DNA of 64,000 nucleotides from Fasciolopsis buskii (lineage: Eukaryota; Platyhelminthes; Trematoda; Plagiorchiida; Fasciolidae): NCBI GenBank assembly GCA_008360955.1, contig LUCM01008400.1:193248-257247 (forward strand), read 5' to 3'. The notes under the pieces were generated by a model, which saw only the letters and a program-made list of their open reading frames with translations, was not told the origin of the DNA and ran no database searches. Below are positions 1 to 13,600 of this stretch, piece after piece; positions within the stretch are counted from its first letter, which is position 1, and every line of letters starts with the position of its first letter. The translations under genes were made by a program, and so were the position numbers.

Positions 1-788
1 TGGTACTGTAAGTAACGTGGCCCCAGCTAGCAGCCTAGGAACCAATCCATCGACTACTTCGGCCGAAGTGGATAATGGAACACTTGCAGCCGCAGCTGCC
101 GCCGCGTCAGCGGTAGTGGCTTCTGGAAATCCAGATACTGATTCGTCCTCGTCCTCCTCCTCTTCAGCTTCATCTTTCATCTCTCCGCTATCCTCTGGTT
201 CCAGTTCTTCCTCGCTGATCTCTTTTCTCTCACCCGGTGGTCAGTTAGGCCCGGTAGCCAGTGCTGTGGCCGCGGCAGCGGCCTTGTCCGCTCCCACAAA
301 CACTGCAACATTAACTGCTAACAACAGCCATAATCCAAACACCGATCATAATCAAACGAATGGTTTGACCACATCAGTTTCGGGTCACAATTCTGGACAC
401 GATGCTCCAGAATCTTCCGGTCTGGTCACCCTAGCTAAAGCCAGTAGTCTAATTGAGCAAGAATGGCTTGCACGAGCCGCCTTTGCCTCATCTGCATCGT
501 CGACGGAGGAGGTAAATCACACTATGTCTACAATTTCCACATCGTGTGTGAATGCAGTGACTACAAAAACCACGACGAATACAACTTCGGTACCCGTACC
601 CAATTCAACATCACCTCCTGCAAACGACTTGATTACCCTGTCAGTCGAACACGGAAACTCGGACCCGGGGGGTTCTGCATCACCGCCATTGCTTTTCAAG
701 ACGCTCACCTCTGCGCATTCACCGCAGACGCAAGGTAGTGGGTCGACTACCACCACACCAGTTACGCGGGCAGTGCTCGATTTTCACA
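1..788 (+). CDS. USF: USF-like gene, exon (5' side cut by window edge)
   Basis: The frame is open from base 2 through the window edge, so the exon or its upstream part starts outside. It encodes residues 1-262 plus the first base of residue 263. The protein is low-complexity: an alanine run near residues 29-36, a serine run near 48-55, a second alanine run near 90, then S/T/N-rich sequence. The exon end is set by the strong donor GTAAGT at 789; reading on reaches a stop at 830-832. The phase-1 end fits the acceptor at 1101. This is a typical disordered activation-type region, a role inferred from composition only. Overlapping frames at 463-738 (+) and 517-756 (-) are shadows. Confidence 0.85.
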
Positions 789-3700
789 GTAAGTTCAGTG
801 CGAATAGTGGAGATATCAAGTCTTGTGATTGAATAACACGTAGCACAATTTATGATGTATTCTTTCATTTAATTAAGTCCAATCGAGGCACCTAATTAAG
901 ATCATCTTCCGAGGTTACGTTTACTCCTTAGCGTTCCCGTGGTTTCCAAACCGACCTCTGTTGTCTCGGACACTAGAGTAAATGTTATTTTTATGTCTGT
1001 ATATTTGCACATACACATGTGTACCCACATTTTTGTCGTATTTTTGTTACCGTCCAGGATACCAAGTTTCTCGCCCCCCTCCGAATTTATTTCCTCCTAG
1101 GTTTTGCCGCCTTTATTCGTGAAACTCAAAAACAGTGTTCCTCGAGATCCACGCCAACCACTCCACTAGAGTTACCACTGAATTCAGTTTTCCCAGCCTC
1201 CGGTACGACAACTGCTTCCGAACAGAATCAGACCACTCCGCCTTGTCCCAGAGAATCACGACCGTGCTCACCACCTCGTTTGACTTACTCATCCACACCA
1301 GTAACTACCTCTTCTGCGGAGGCTCTTTCTCCAGCGCAACCTGCTGCACATTCAGTCCCAAGTGAAACACTACTTATCGCAGACGCCATATCTTCCGACG
1401 GACACAGTTTGACTGTGGATTCGGCTTCCGGGAGTTCGCAAACGCCTACGGCTTTCATCTCATTGCAGCCTGCAGCGGGTTCCATTTTGAGCTCCTCAGA
1501 TTTGCAGCAGCTGATGGCTAGCGGCGAGTTCATGTCGTCTGCTGCTCGAGTAAGCACCTAACTGAATATCAACATTCGGGTTTTCCTGAATTTACTCTGC
1601 CTCATGCTTGTTTTATTCCCTAGCAGTTGCACAAAGTATCGGCACCAGTATACCGGCATATCGCTCCAAAATCCAACGAGTTTTTCTAATGATGAGCTGC
1701 ACATACTTCATGAGTTTCAGCGAGTAACGTCTAGTCTGGCCCATAGTCACGACGCCAAATATTTCTCTGGTTAATGCACAGTGGAATCTCCATTATAGAA
1801 CAGCTAAAACTCGTTGCATGTACTTTCTAATGCAGTCCGCATATCCGTTCAGTCAGCTCCAAGTCAAGAGAAGCAGCTCAACGTCAGAATGTCTTGCTAC
1901 TTAGAGTTCACTTTCACAGAATCCTTTCATAAACAAGAAAATGCTCCCCCATATTTTCTTCATGTTTTTGTCTTACGATATTACTTTTACACTTCAGTCG
2001 CAAACGATTCATGATCGCCCATTTGGCCAGAGGGAATTAATCAACGGTGCAAAATTAGATGTAAGAGTAATTGGGTAAGGTGAGATACAGGGGTTCATTG
2101 TGGTATGAATGTTTCAACTGCCGACGGGGAACGATTGCTAAACACTAGAAGTTGAGCTTAAAAGCATGAAAGTCGATCGTAATGACCTCGGAGCTCTGGT
2201 TTGTTGGCTGGAAATGGTAGAATGGATTAAACGTCTGTCGCCAAAAGAATCAGAGGTTGGAATCCCAGATCTCCAGGTCACTTTGGTGGTAGACGACAAC
2301 TTCCTGTCGCTCAGATCGTTATCACACCTTACCTGAGACCTTATTTGGTTCTGTACCACCCTAAGTTTCACGATCGAGGTTGCTAGTACCCCCTATACGT
2401 AGTAAACACTACTGGTATGGGACATGTTACTTCCTCTGCACTCATGCTTCAAGCATGTCATTAAAAAGATGAAGTCTCATTTATTTGTGAACTACCCAGG
2501 TCATTTGGCCTTATTTTTAGTTTTCTATTATTTTAAAGTTAATTGTTTTCAACTGCTGTTTCTTTTTGTACATTCTGGTTTCACCAACGTTCCTCATTGT
2601 CTGTTCTTCTGTTATAGCAAACATTACTTGGTCAGTCACCCGATGGATCGACGCGTCAGCTATATCTGTTGGTTCCCAGCGATTGTCCCGTGATCATGTC
2701 TCGTGCTTCGGCTAATCAACCAGGTTCAACAACTTTGACATCTGCTTCATCTCCACTGTTGAACTCCACCAGCGCTCCTATTCTGGAGGCAATCTCTCCT
2801 GGTGTCGAACCAGATGAATCCTGTGATTCATTACCTCCAACTCTGCCGCATAATCATGTAACAGCTGTGACTAATACTTCTCAATCGGTCCATGTAGCCC
2901 TCCCGGCACAGTTAGCCGGGGCTGTACTGGCTCCGATGAGTTCGGCGACTACCACTGCGCTCTCCACATTGATCGCTGGCTTAGAAGTAAGAAGCCAACC
3001 ATCTCAACAATCACGCTATACCAATACGGCTACAACTCCGGTTACATGGTCAACCAATACAGATCGGACAAATGTACAGACCACGGATTCCGTGTTGCAA
3101 AACTCATCGCGCGTGCGCCTTCCGTTAAATATCCCTGGTGTTACCATATCTGAATCGGGGCATTTGCTCTCCACGGACCAAGCTTCGGGCTACTCGAATG
3201 CGTCGACTATCAATGGTGTCAGCTCTTTGCTGGGTGCTATAAAGTGTGAGTAATTCGCTTAGATTCCCCTAAATGATTACTTTTTGTCGCTCCCTCATTG
3301 ATACCAAGAAAGGTGTTACGAAGAACGTCAAGTTGAAAGAAAACAGCAAGTTCATTTTATTTGTAATGTGATTCGTTAGTATATATAAACAGGGTGGATT
3401 AATAGTAGTAAATTATAACAAACAAAGTGTTTTTTGTCTTCACCGTACACAAATTGTGGGTCTCGTTATCCATAAGTGGCCGCTGGCTGATCGCACAGAT
3501 CATTCGCCCTCAAAACGAGGCCAAGCATTCCAGGTGCCCAGTACACTCTTCCGTCTGGGATGTGGGTAAGAATGAAAAGGTACATTTCGTATGCCGGCTG
3601 CGTTCGGTTTGAAATCAAGGTTTAGCTATATCTTCTACCTAGACTATCAAGGACCAATCAACTCGGTTGTCATTACACATTTAGCGCTTTTCTTTGCAGT

Positions 3701-6700
3701 TTAAAGGAAGTATTTCCACCATGAGGACGTGGTGAATGTCTTCCCCGATAGGAGCTGTCTGGGATGCACGGTTATTTGGGGGCATTTTGAGAGACGTTCA
3801 GAATAAGTAACCATCTCGGTGCATCAGGCACCCATCCCTTACTATACTGCGACGTTTACAATCTATTGTCAAAATAGCCAACTAATCAATAGCAACTTAG
3901 GTCTATTGCGAACCGTCTATTTCCTAATCACGCTATTCACACTGCTTTGCGATGTGTAGACCAAAAATGACTAGCAAATAAGGTTTTCTCCAGTTTTCGC
4001 TTCTAAACTTCTTTCCATTTATGGGCTGGTTTGGTTTAATTTTACTCGTTTTCCTGATGCTTAACTTTGTTTTTCATTGTTCGGCCATCTGTCACTTTAG
4101 CCGATCTTTTCCGGTCATTCAGACCGAATCCGTTTTCGGCACGTACTCTTTAGGTCTATGAACCGCGACTGGAGACCGAAAAATTGTTGGTCCTCGATGG
4201 TGGTAGACCGAAAATGCGAGCCGAACTATTAAATCCTGTATTTTGTGCAGTGACCATATTAGCGTCAAATATTCGTTTGTTTTAAACTTATTGAATGTCT
4301 AGCGGCGTAATGGACATTCCAGGCTTGTGACCGTGACCGTTCAACAGTCAGGGGAAGCCTCGTTGCTTCGATCCCAGTCTGCGGTATCAAATTTTGGATG
4401 TATAAAATGTCAAATCCTTCATCCGTTATTTTTCTCTTTTAAAGAGACGAATTGTTGCTCTCAGCACTGCAGTGGCGATGTCACTGCAGGATAATTGGGC
4501 ACTAGCTGATAGACATGTGGGTCATTGCGATAACTTGTCCCCAATCATCGCCCTAGTGGTCACATTGTATCTAGATAATCCTGTCATGATTTTATGTTCA
4601 CGTCGATGTTCAGTCTGTGTTTGAGGTAGTTTTTCTTCGTTAATACTACCAGCGAAATTTGCGAATATAAACTTGGTTCAAAATGTTTCTGTATAGTATT
4701 ATCTTACTAACCCATGCTAAGCGGAGTTTCTTTGTTAGCTGTCTTAAAAAATAGCCACTTACTGAGCAGATTGAAGAACCAGTCAGGGTTTGCTATTTTT
4801 GTCCGCCGAAGTTCCATCAACATTTGTCAGGTCTTGTTTGGTTGAACTGATAAACCAGAAGTCACACGGCACCAATTTTGGTTTTACTCGGTCTGTCTTG
4901 TCATTCTAAAGAAAAAACTCATCTTATTTGGACTCTAACTTATGTACGTGTACTTACTCTTCTATTCATTTGTGCGTGTCTGTATGCTTTTGCACATACT
5001 CGAATATGCGCGTGTATGCATGTGTTTGTGTGTGTCTAGATGCGCGCATGCGCTTTTCTGTGTCGTTGATCTTATCCCCTAAATTAATAAACTCGATGGT
5101 TTAAGCAAATAATAGCTAAGTTTTCTTTGCACGCACTCCCGGCTGTTGCACTGATTCATGAATATCATCGCAAACAAACTACCGAAACTAGCCATATTAC
5201 GGCTTTCTTATAATGTCTTCACAGTCTGTGGGTTTTGTTAGTCTGTGTTAAATGCGTAGGCTTCATCTGATTCGAGCCCCGTTGTTGTCATTTGAATCTC
5301 ACGACCCTGTATCTATTAAATTCAGGGTCATTATTCTCCGTTTGTGGGTGTTTCAGATCTCGTTGCGCAATACGCTATGCGTGTAGATACATACATGCGT
5401 ATTACTTGTTAATGGGTACGCTTCTTTAGTTGTCTTTAAGCATGTACGCATGTGGATTCAAATGTATTGGCTCACGTGTATTTTTTGTGTGCGTAACTGG
5501 AAATTAAAAGTGTCGACACCTTCACCACCACCGCCGTCACCACTATCAAATTAACTAATAAGAATGATACAAATGACAGTTGCAGTAGAATTGGTGGCAC
5601 TCTTGATGGTAGTGGCTGGTTCTACCAAATCGATTGCACATTTGTTGTCAGTTTTGGATGTATAGTCCGTGCATCAGAGCGCAGTTTTCTAACTGTTTAC
5701 CACCCATTTAATTGATCTATTCACCTTTCGGCGTTCACAATTTACCTTTTGGTTCACGTCAACTTCTGAAATTTCTCCTTTAGCCGATCCGGATATGTAT
5801 ACGCCGAACGGGCACCCGTATGCCTCACTGGTCGAAGATGTGACGCGATTCCGTTCCTATCCTACTTACGTGCAGTCAGGTGCACATCAAGTTCCAATAG
5901 CCTCAATCCGAGCAGCTCCCATTCCCGCAGCTTCCTCCAACGGAACTACAAACACGGTGTTCTTTCAACCGGATCTATCTGCCTCGCTGCTTTTACCTCC
6001 AACTCAATCTACACTAATTTCCACAGCAGTTACTACCGGTGGCCCTGCCGCAGGTGGAGACGCAACGGGTGTGATCACGAACAGTGCAAATGGCAACGGC
6101 AACACCGGGAACTCGAACGGTAGCAGTGGGCATTTGATTCAGTCAAACGCGCTTTCACGTACAAACCCAGCATTTCAAACTGTTGTTGGCGTGACCGCAT
6201 CATCTGCTGCTTCATCCGGAGCGTCTTCTATCGCCAGCGTTGCTACCGCCTCTCCCTCAACTCTGATAGCATCGAGCGGGAAAACTAATGGCCAGCTGGA
6301 TGATTGTCGTCGAAGTATGACTGGTACTTTGTTGTCCGCTGCGGCGGCCGCTGTGGTTGCTTCGGCTGCTTCGACTGCTGCGCCAACTGGCAGTAGTCAT
6401 GCGGATCCAGGTGAGCTGAGTTACTTTAGTTTTCTAGATTTTTTATTTTTTTCTTGAACACTCCTTACCAATTGTTTGCAGTAATCTAGGTCGAAAGAAA
6501 TTAATGTTGTGTAGTTTTCTAGAATTTTTAAAATTAAAAACTTAATGTGTTCGTTAAAAGCCTTCTGCTAACGTTTTCTGATGCGGTTACGCGAATTCTT
6601 TTCCCATATGCAGTGAACAAATTTGGGTTAATTATTTTGAGAATTCTACAATACTCTGAAATATTCTATTGCCATCAACACCTGGTCAGTGGAGCCTGAC

Positions 6701-7574
6701 TAAAGTTTATTTGTAAGATTCCCAACCAATAACCATGTTTGACCTCTGATGTCGCTCTTCTATAACCGAGAGCACCTAGAACTACTACCGCCCAGCGGAG
6801 ACCTTCTGTTCACATTGCAAAATGCTTCACCCTTTCTTAATTTAGCAGATTTCATTCGGGCCAATCTGAGGCACCCGTATGCTTCTGTAACTTCGTGCTT
6901 ATCTTATGGATCCTTAAGAATTTCAGTACAAATTTTGTTTTTGGCCCCAGTTGTTCAGTCTGTGAGGGATCTGGCAAAAGATACAGGACTTTGTTTAACG
7001 AATTGACCAATGTCATTGTGTATGTTCATCCAGGAGTTCGGGAGACCCGATTTCCTTAGCTATGTGCAGCTGACTATCAGTTCTAGATCTTTAGTTCTCG
7101 AAATCGATTCACCGTTATCTATGTGGCTATTCATTTTGTTTCTTCTGCTGCGAACCTATTCAACATAGCTTTGCTCAATTAAAATTGTTCATTTTGAATC
7201 TGTTTTCTTTTAGGGCCTACCACATTCTTGGAACATCTGAATCCAGAATCGAAAGATATGCGACGTCGCGTCAGTCACAACGAAGGTGAGTTTTCGTTGT
7301 TCAGCCGTTTCATATAGATTAATGTTGTTTTCTGCATTAAACACGTCCATTTTAGTCCCTTTTTTTAATGATTTTTCTAATGTGTATTCAAATTACGTAT
7401 ATCTTCGATATTCAGTGCGATATATATATATATATATATTAGAGGTTCGGAGGCGTACACTGAGTTATAGCTTTTATTGTGACGTTTCGATCCAAACCAG
7501 GGCACGTTGCCGAACGTGAATGAGTGATTGAGTGGGATCGCTAGTTCCGTTCGTTTTGGTGCGCTGTCCGTCTG

Positions 7575-7627
<53 letters not shown>

Positions 7628-10600
7628 TTCGTTTGACGTAGAACTGTTAGACTCGTCACATTTTAAACGAAGACGGCATCGGTATATTGAGGATCACGAA
7701 ATATGATATTGTGGTGAAAAATATTTTGCCCTTTCAGAACGAATCGTAGCTTGTTTGATGCAGTTTTGGTTTGGCTTTGGTTGCTGCCTAATGAAACCAT
7801 GGCCACCAACCTGCTCATGATAGGATCTCACGAACCCCAAGCTTCTCATACCCGAACTCGTCTACAGGTTAAGGTTTTCGTGCCTTTTTGCCATGTGGTC
7901 TGTTCACCTCGATGTACTGTTCCACCTAGGTCTAACTAAACACGGTTGCCTAGGTCATATGGACGCCACTCCGTAGCGATTTGGTCCTTAATAGAGACAA
8001 AGTGCTCTCTCTACGTATTTCATCTTTCCGCGACGGCCTGTCCAAACGCTATCGTAAATGAGTTCATCTGGTTACTGTTATGTGAATTCTCTTTTTCATA
8101 AATTCACTCCTAGTTGTAATGTCACATCAAAATCTGAACAACATTCTCATTGTTTGATCATACCATAGAGACTTGATAGATTTTGAATGGATAATGAACG
8201 TTAGTTGGTTCTAGGGGCTTTCAGTTTGCTTGTCACCATATCGTCTTTGGTGTCTCTCGAGTACTTATCATCTTCTTATCTCGCTTTAACCACTTAGCAC
8301 TACGGCTTCACGAACTGTCGTACTTGCACATAATTCTGCTTGTCGATCAGATGCGTTGTCATTTATCAGTGCTCGTCCACTGACCCGATGGGGCCAGCCA
8401 GGCTTTTAAATATTTCGCAACATTCTTTTTGTAAAGGTAAAACAGTCCAGTCCAGCTGACTCGGCGCATTAACACAACAGTGTTGTTGTTTGCCTGAGAG
8501 GTCGCACTAATTGTTTTTGATCTCCCCCTCTCGACTGAATATACTACCACACTTTTACCCTTGACCTCACGATTTTGTCACGAGGTCTTGGCTATGAAGC
8601 CAACCTACTCGTTATGTGAACGCATCGAACGACGGCAGTGCGCCAGCCTGACCATGATATTCCAGTGACTTTTGCACTGCCATTTGTGATGTTCCTGATC
8701 CGATTAGCATTTCTTCGACAGGCTTGGTCATCCAGAGATCGAGACAGTTGTCTAATGACTGGGTACTGGGCGCACCGTACCTCAACGTTTTCTGAATGAT
8801 TTAGCCTCATGCTTCCTTCCTTTAAAGATGGACGGCGAAATGAAGTGAAAACAAGCACACAGTCGTCATCGCTACGCGCATGTTGACAATATCTGGTGCA
8901 CTGCTGCGCTGTCTGCATTATGTGGATCGTGTTAACACCAAACTTGGTGCCATGTATGGCTAATGGTGGTATGCAGATCTTCGTGCAGATCATCGTGTGC
9001 ATGTTTGCACGCATAACCAACTGATCCGATCACAGTCAGCTTTAGAGTGCTTCTGAAGCCAGCTGATTCGTGTGCGTTCTACGTTGTTCCACCTAGTTTA
9101 ATCTAACTACCAATCAGCTATGGCTCCGCTCTCTAACATGCGCGTACGTGTCGCAAGGGTTTCGCACATGTATGCACGTGCACTGTACTGTGATGACCCG
9201 TGTGTACAAATTTGTGTGCGTGTGTCCTTCCAGTAGTCACTGGCGTTTTAACCGTGTTCTGACTATCTTATTTAGAACACAGGAAGGTCGATGTGTCGAT
9301 TGATCGATCGATCATTTGATTGATTAATCGCATTCATACCTTCCACCCGCTCATCCAGCTGATTCGTGTGCCTGCACATTGAGGCTAAAGGTTTCACGTT
9401 TTTCCATGTTCGCGCCCGTGCTCCACGCCAGAGGCACGAGATCCCCGTGACCTGTTCTTTTTGTTTGTTATCGCGCTCGGTACCGTAGGAACGCTCATTT
9501 TTGTTTTTTGTCTAGTTGGCAACTCACGTGTGTATGTATGCCCACAAAAATCATTTAACAGACCATCTTCTGCGTCATCCACTATGCACGGCACGAATTT
9601 ATTTGCGCCGATCTTCCCGTTTCCATACTGCCCATACAAGCCAGCTACTCCGGATCATCGTCGTTGTCCTTCCTACCTTTTATGTTGGACTGCCAACGAC
9701 CGAGCATGGTTTTTGCATCCGTAAAATTTAGTTGTTTTTTTTATTTTCTTTGTGGGTCACGGTTATGTTCTTGACATTTCTTCTCGATCATGAACAGTCG
9801 TTTGTGATGCCAAATTTGCTAATTAAACTTGCAGCTGTTTGCACTGTTGTTGCTGGACGACCGGTTAGTTGCTTCATATGAGTCATGCAACTGCCGTTCA
9901 ACACACGGTCATTCTATTCTTTGTGGACACACTTTACCCCGTCCCGAATTCACTGTCAACGTAACAGTTGATTAAAGCGAATTTCACAGCATCACCGCTG
10001 AGCATAGATGTACGAGCATTCATTTTGGAGGGAGTGAAAGCTTCTTTTTATGGATATACGATGAAACGACTTGTTTGTGAGGGCTTTCTCATCCTTGGCT
10101 ACATGGGCAAGTAGCCGACTACGGTGATCTTTTTTATTATCATCGTGAGCTTTAGTTTCAGCTTCAAGTTGTGTAAATTCGAAGGATTCGTAGTTTGATA
10201 AATTGCTAAATAATAAGCAATTCGTTGAATTGACAAGCGATAGGATTGCTAGTGTTCACAATTTACAGTAGTTTTGAAGCAAGACTTCTACGGAGAAAAA
10301 TCATTGCATTCTCCTCCAGTGATAATAAGTCCTACCTTATGCTTAACCGTCACGTCAGCAGCCACTCTTTTGTTCTGTATTTATGAACGGCGGTACAAGA
10401 TTGGACTAGATTGAAGCAGAATCTCGTCTTTGCTGGGATAACTATCGGGTGAAGTAGATTAGTTTGGTTATGTGATGAGTTGCATCTCACTAGTTGATCG
10501 TAATTCGTACAAGCCGCCGTCACGTACACAGAAGGCTCGATTAGATTTTAGCAATTTGAAGCGTTTGGATAACATTTGGCACCAACCAAAAGCCGAGCGT

Positions 10601-13600
10601 GCACAACCGCGGTAAGACCAATCTTGTTTCACGGAATCAAAACCATGGTCGTTTCCGATGAATAACATCCGGGGACTATCAGTGTTTAAATGCTGGTTTT
10701 TTCTTAGTGATGCCCACATATGTTGAGAATCGCCTCAGCAACTCAGAAGTTGTTTTGAAGCTGCTTCAGTGCAGCATCATCTGACGAACAGCAGAATTAG
10801 AGAAACCAATTTGAAGGAACACGCTAGATGAATGGCGATGTCAGATTTAAGTCCACTGCCGATTGTGACGCTTAGCTAAATCATATGTACACGAACATTA
10901 AGCGAGCGGATAATGAATCGGAAATGTAACGTGGTGCTTCATTGCATGCACGGGGCAAGAGTTTAGTACATTTTGATGTGTAGTGAAAACTGTCAGTCTA
11001 CTTGTCCTTTGGCCACTAGTTTCACGTGATAAGTGTTTTAACGATAGTAAGTATCGCCTTCGGTTTTTCAAATGGGGGAAGTGATTGAAGAGGGAAGAAT
11101 TCGAGCTATCGATATTTATATCAGAAGTACACAATGTTGACCGCTTGATCTATTGTGGCAATAGATGAGACCGAGGGGCTCCTTGGCGTTCACGTGTGAC
11201 GCGTCCCATCTGGAATAACCTAAGGCTTACACCGGAGACTAACGTCTAAGTCTGATAAACTACACCCACCTTATGTTTTCCCGGTGTTTCACAAAATATC
11301 TCAGTAACAAAATTCCTACCCGATCACAGTATTTATTTCATCAGTAGATCACGGGTTTGATATCCGCCTATGCGTTTGGCCGATATCTCAGGTGACTCGG
11401 ACTCATCGACGGTTCCACTGCTGTTTTCTTTCGACTGTACTCTAGAAGCTGTTTTTCTCCCTGTTAGCCAAAGCTCCATGTCATTTTTGTGCGAATAATA
11501 TTTTCTAGTTTCTTGTTTTATTCGTCCTTATTTTCTAGTCGGCCAACAGTATCGCCCCGTGTTGGTGTAGGGGTGTAGGAGGAAATTCATTATGGAAAAA
11601 TGCGTTTTGGTTTTAGGATTTGCGCATTTGCACTTGTTTCATATCTTCTCACCAGGCCATTGTGCAATCATGCACCGACTTGGACTCATTTCTGTCTAGA
11701 GTTGTTGTATTCTTCCCTAATTCAGAGATCACACAGTCCCTGTTTTGCATTTGTGTTTGTGTGTGTACGCATCAACTATATGTAAGTGCTCACTCATGCC
11801 GACAGTCCATCACGTGTCAACTAAACTGTCTGCACGCGACCCGGGTGCTTTCTTCGCCTTCGTTGAGTTTGTATTTGTGACTTCGGCCCTCTTTTTCTTT
11901 ACGGTAGTACTGTTTGTATGCGTTCTTGAACTAAGTGCATGCACTCACTTCTTTATCCGTTCACCATCAGTGTCTAAACTGTGTTCGTTATTGTCTCGTT
12001 CCCGAATGACGAGGTCGATGAATCCCCACGTACCCAAAGAGATATGAAACCACATTCATTTGGTAGTAGCTCCCAAACCTTTGGAACTACTTTATGGAGC
12101 ACCAAAATGTATGTACATGACTTGGTGAAAAATCCACTTTGTCTGATATCTTAGTCATTTAATGTGACTACACAAATAGTCTTTTTGGTTATAAATGTAT
12201 GGAGCAATTTCTTAAGTTGTATTCACATATCTATTATAATCACCGTTTGTTTCGCGATGTTCACTTAGTTCTGATCTTCGCGCTCTCTCGCTCGTGTTTG
12301 GATATTATTTAAATGGAGACCAGTGTGTTAGAATAACTTGGCACTAGCAGTGTGCACGAAAGTCTTTCACAAAAACAGTGATAGCTGTTTATCATTTTGG
12401 TCTTATCTAGTGCCTCGTTTATCACCATTTAATGAGATATTTTCAATGTACTTCCCCTCAGTCGAACGAAGACGACGCGATCGAATCAACACATGGATTA
12501 GTGAATTATACAAATTACTTCCTCCAGATGAGCAAGCAAAATCACAGTACCAAAGCAAAGGCGTCGTATTGAAGCGAGTTTGTGAGTACTTCCAGAATGT
12601 GGACAGCATGCTCAAAGCAGCCAACGCCGCTGTGGAACAGGTAAGCAAGCAAATTCACTTGAAGTTCCGTGGACCTTATTTGGTTCTGTCCCACCCAAAA
12701 TTTCGGGTTACCATCCCTCGTGCAGTGGGCCCTAGTGGCCATAGCCCATCCCTGTTCAACTACATCCATGCACCAAACGTGCAACAAGAAATTGACTGTA
12801 AACACTCCAGACTACCGTTCACATATGGGTTACGCTTGCTACTTTATTTAGGTGGTAACCGGTTAAGCAATCTATTCAACGCGGTGGTAATATCTGAATA
12901 AATTGTTCGGTTTTCCGGCAAAAGATGCGGCCATGATTCTGAAGACTATCTCAGATTTTCGATTGGAGGAGTTAACCGAATTAGCTCCGCATCTGTACCA
13001 GCTGCCTTTGGAATGTTTAATTAACTCATTTGTTTTTGTGCCATCGATTTTGTTTGCAAATTTGTTCTGACTATGCATCATCATGGAGTCTGCCAGATCC
13101 GGATTAATCGAACGGCCAGCTGGCGCCTTTCAATGAGATATCTTCATCCGGCGGTGACCAAACGGATAAGATCATGGCGTTTAGATGTAAAAGTCGCGAG
13201 TTCGAATCCTCTCACCACCGGTCAACTTTCCCACTTTGCAGCCCTTTGTTGGCCGCGGCCCCCTTCCTGAAAAATGATGCACATTGTTATTTATAATGAA
13301 GGAAGTAAAAGATAAAAGATATAAAGATCCGGATTAATCAAACAGCCAGCTGGCACCTTTCGATGAGATAGATTCGACCGAAGCTTTGCTCTGTCGGCTC
13401 TGGTTCACGAGGTCGGATCTCGCGCGATCCATTACAACTGCTGTTGGACCTCCTGTCTGATATGATTTATATTTATAGTCCACTTGTGCTAAGCGACTCC
13501 CTATCCTTAGTATTGAAATTTGTTCTTTTGTCATATCCCTTACAAAGCTTTTCTAATCCGGCTTATTGCGGAACAACACCTATAAAGTAGTCCTTCCAAG

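Larger units (their letters stand above)
7286..12461 (+). other. Intron 5 of USF-like gene
   Basis: 5,176 bp, T-rich on the coding strand. It splits the basic region. Contents: TA-flanked segment 7420-7624, an unexplained minus-strand 142-codon frame at 8592-9020, GATC-rich short repeats near 9295-9325, and no recognised mobile element protein. Confidence 0.8.

Noticed and set aside
1058..1100. Earlier acceptor (CCGTCCAG) for exon 2
   Set aside because: It would give phase 0, while exon 1 ends in phase 1; the acceptor ending at 1100 fits.
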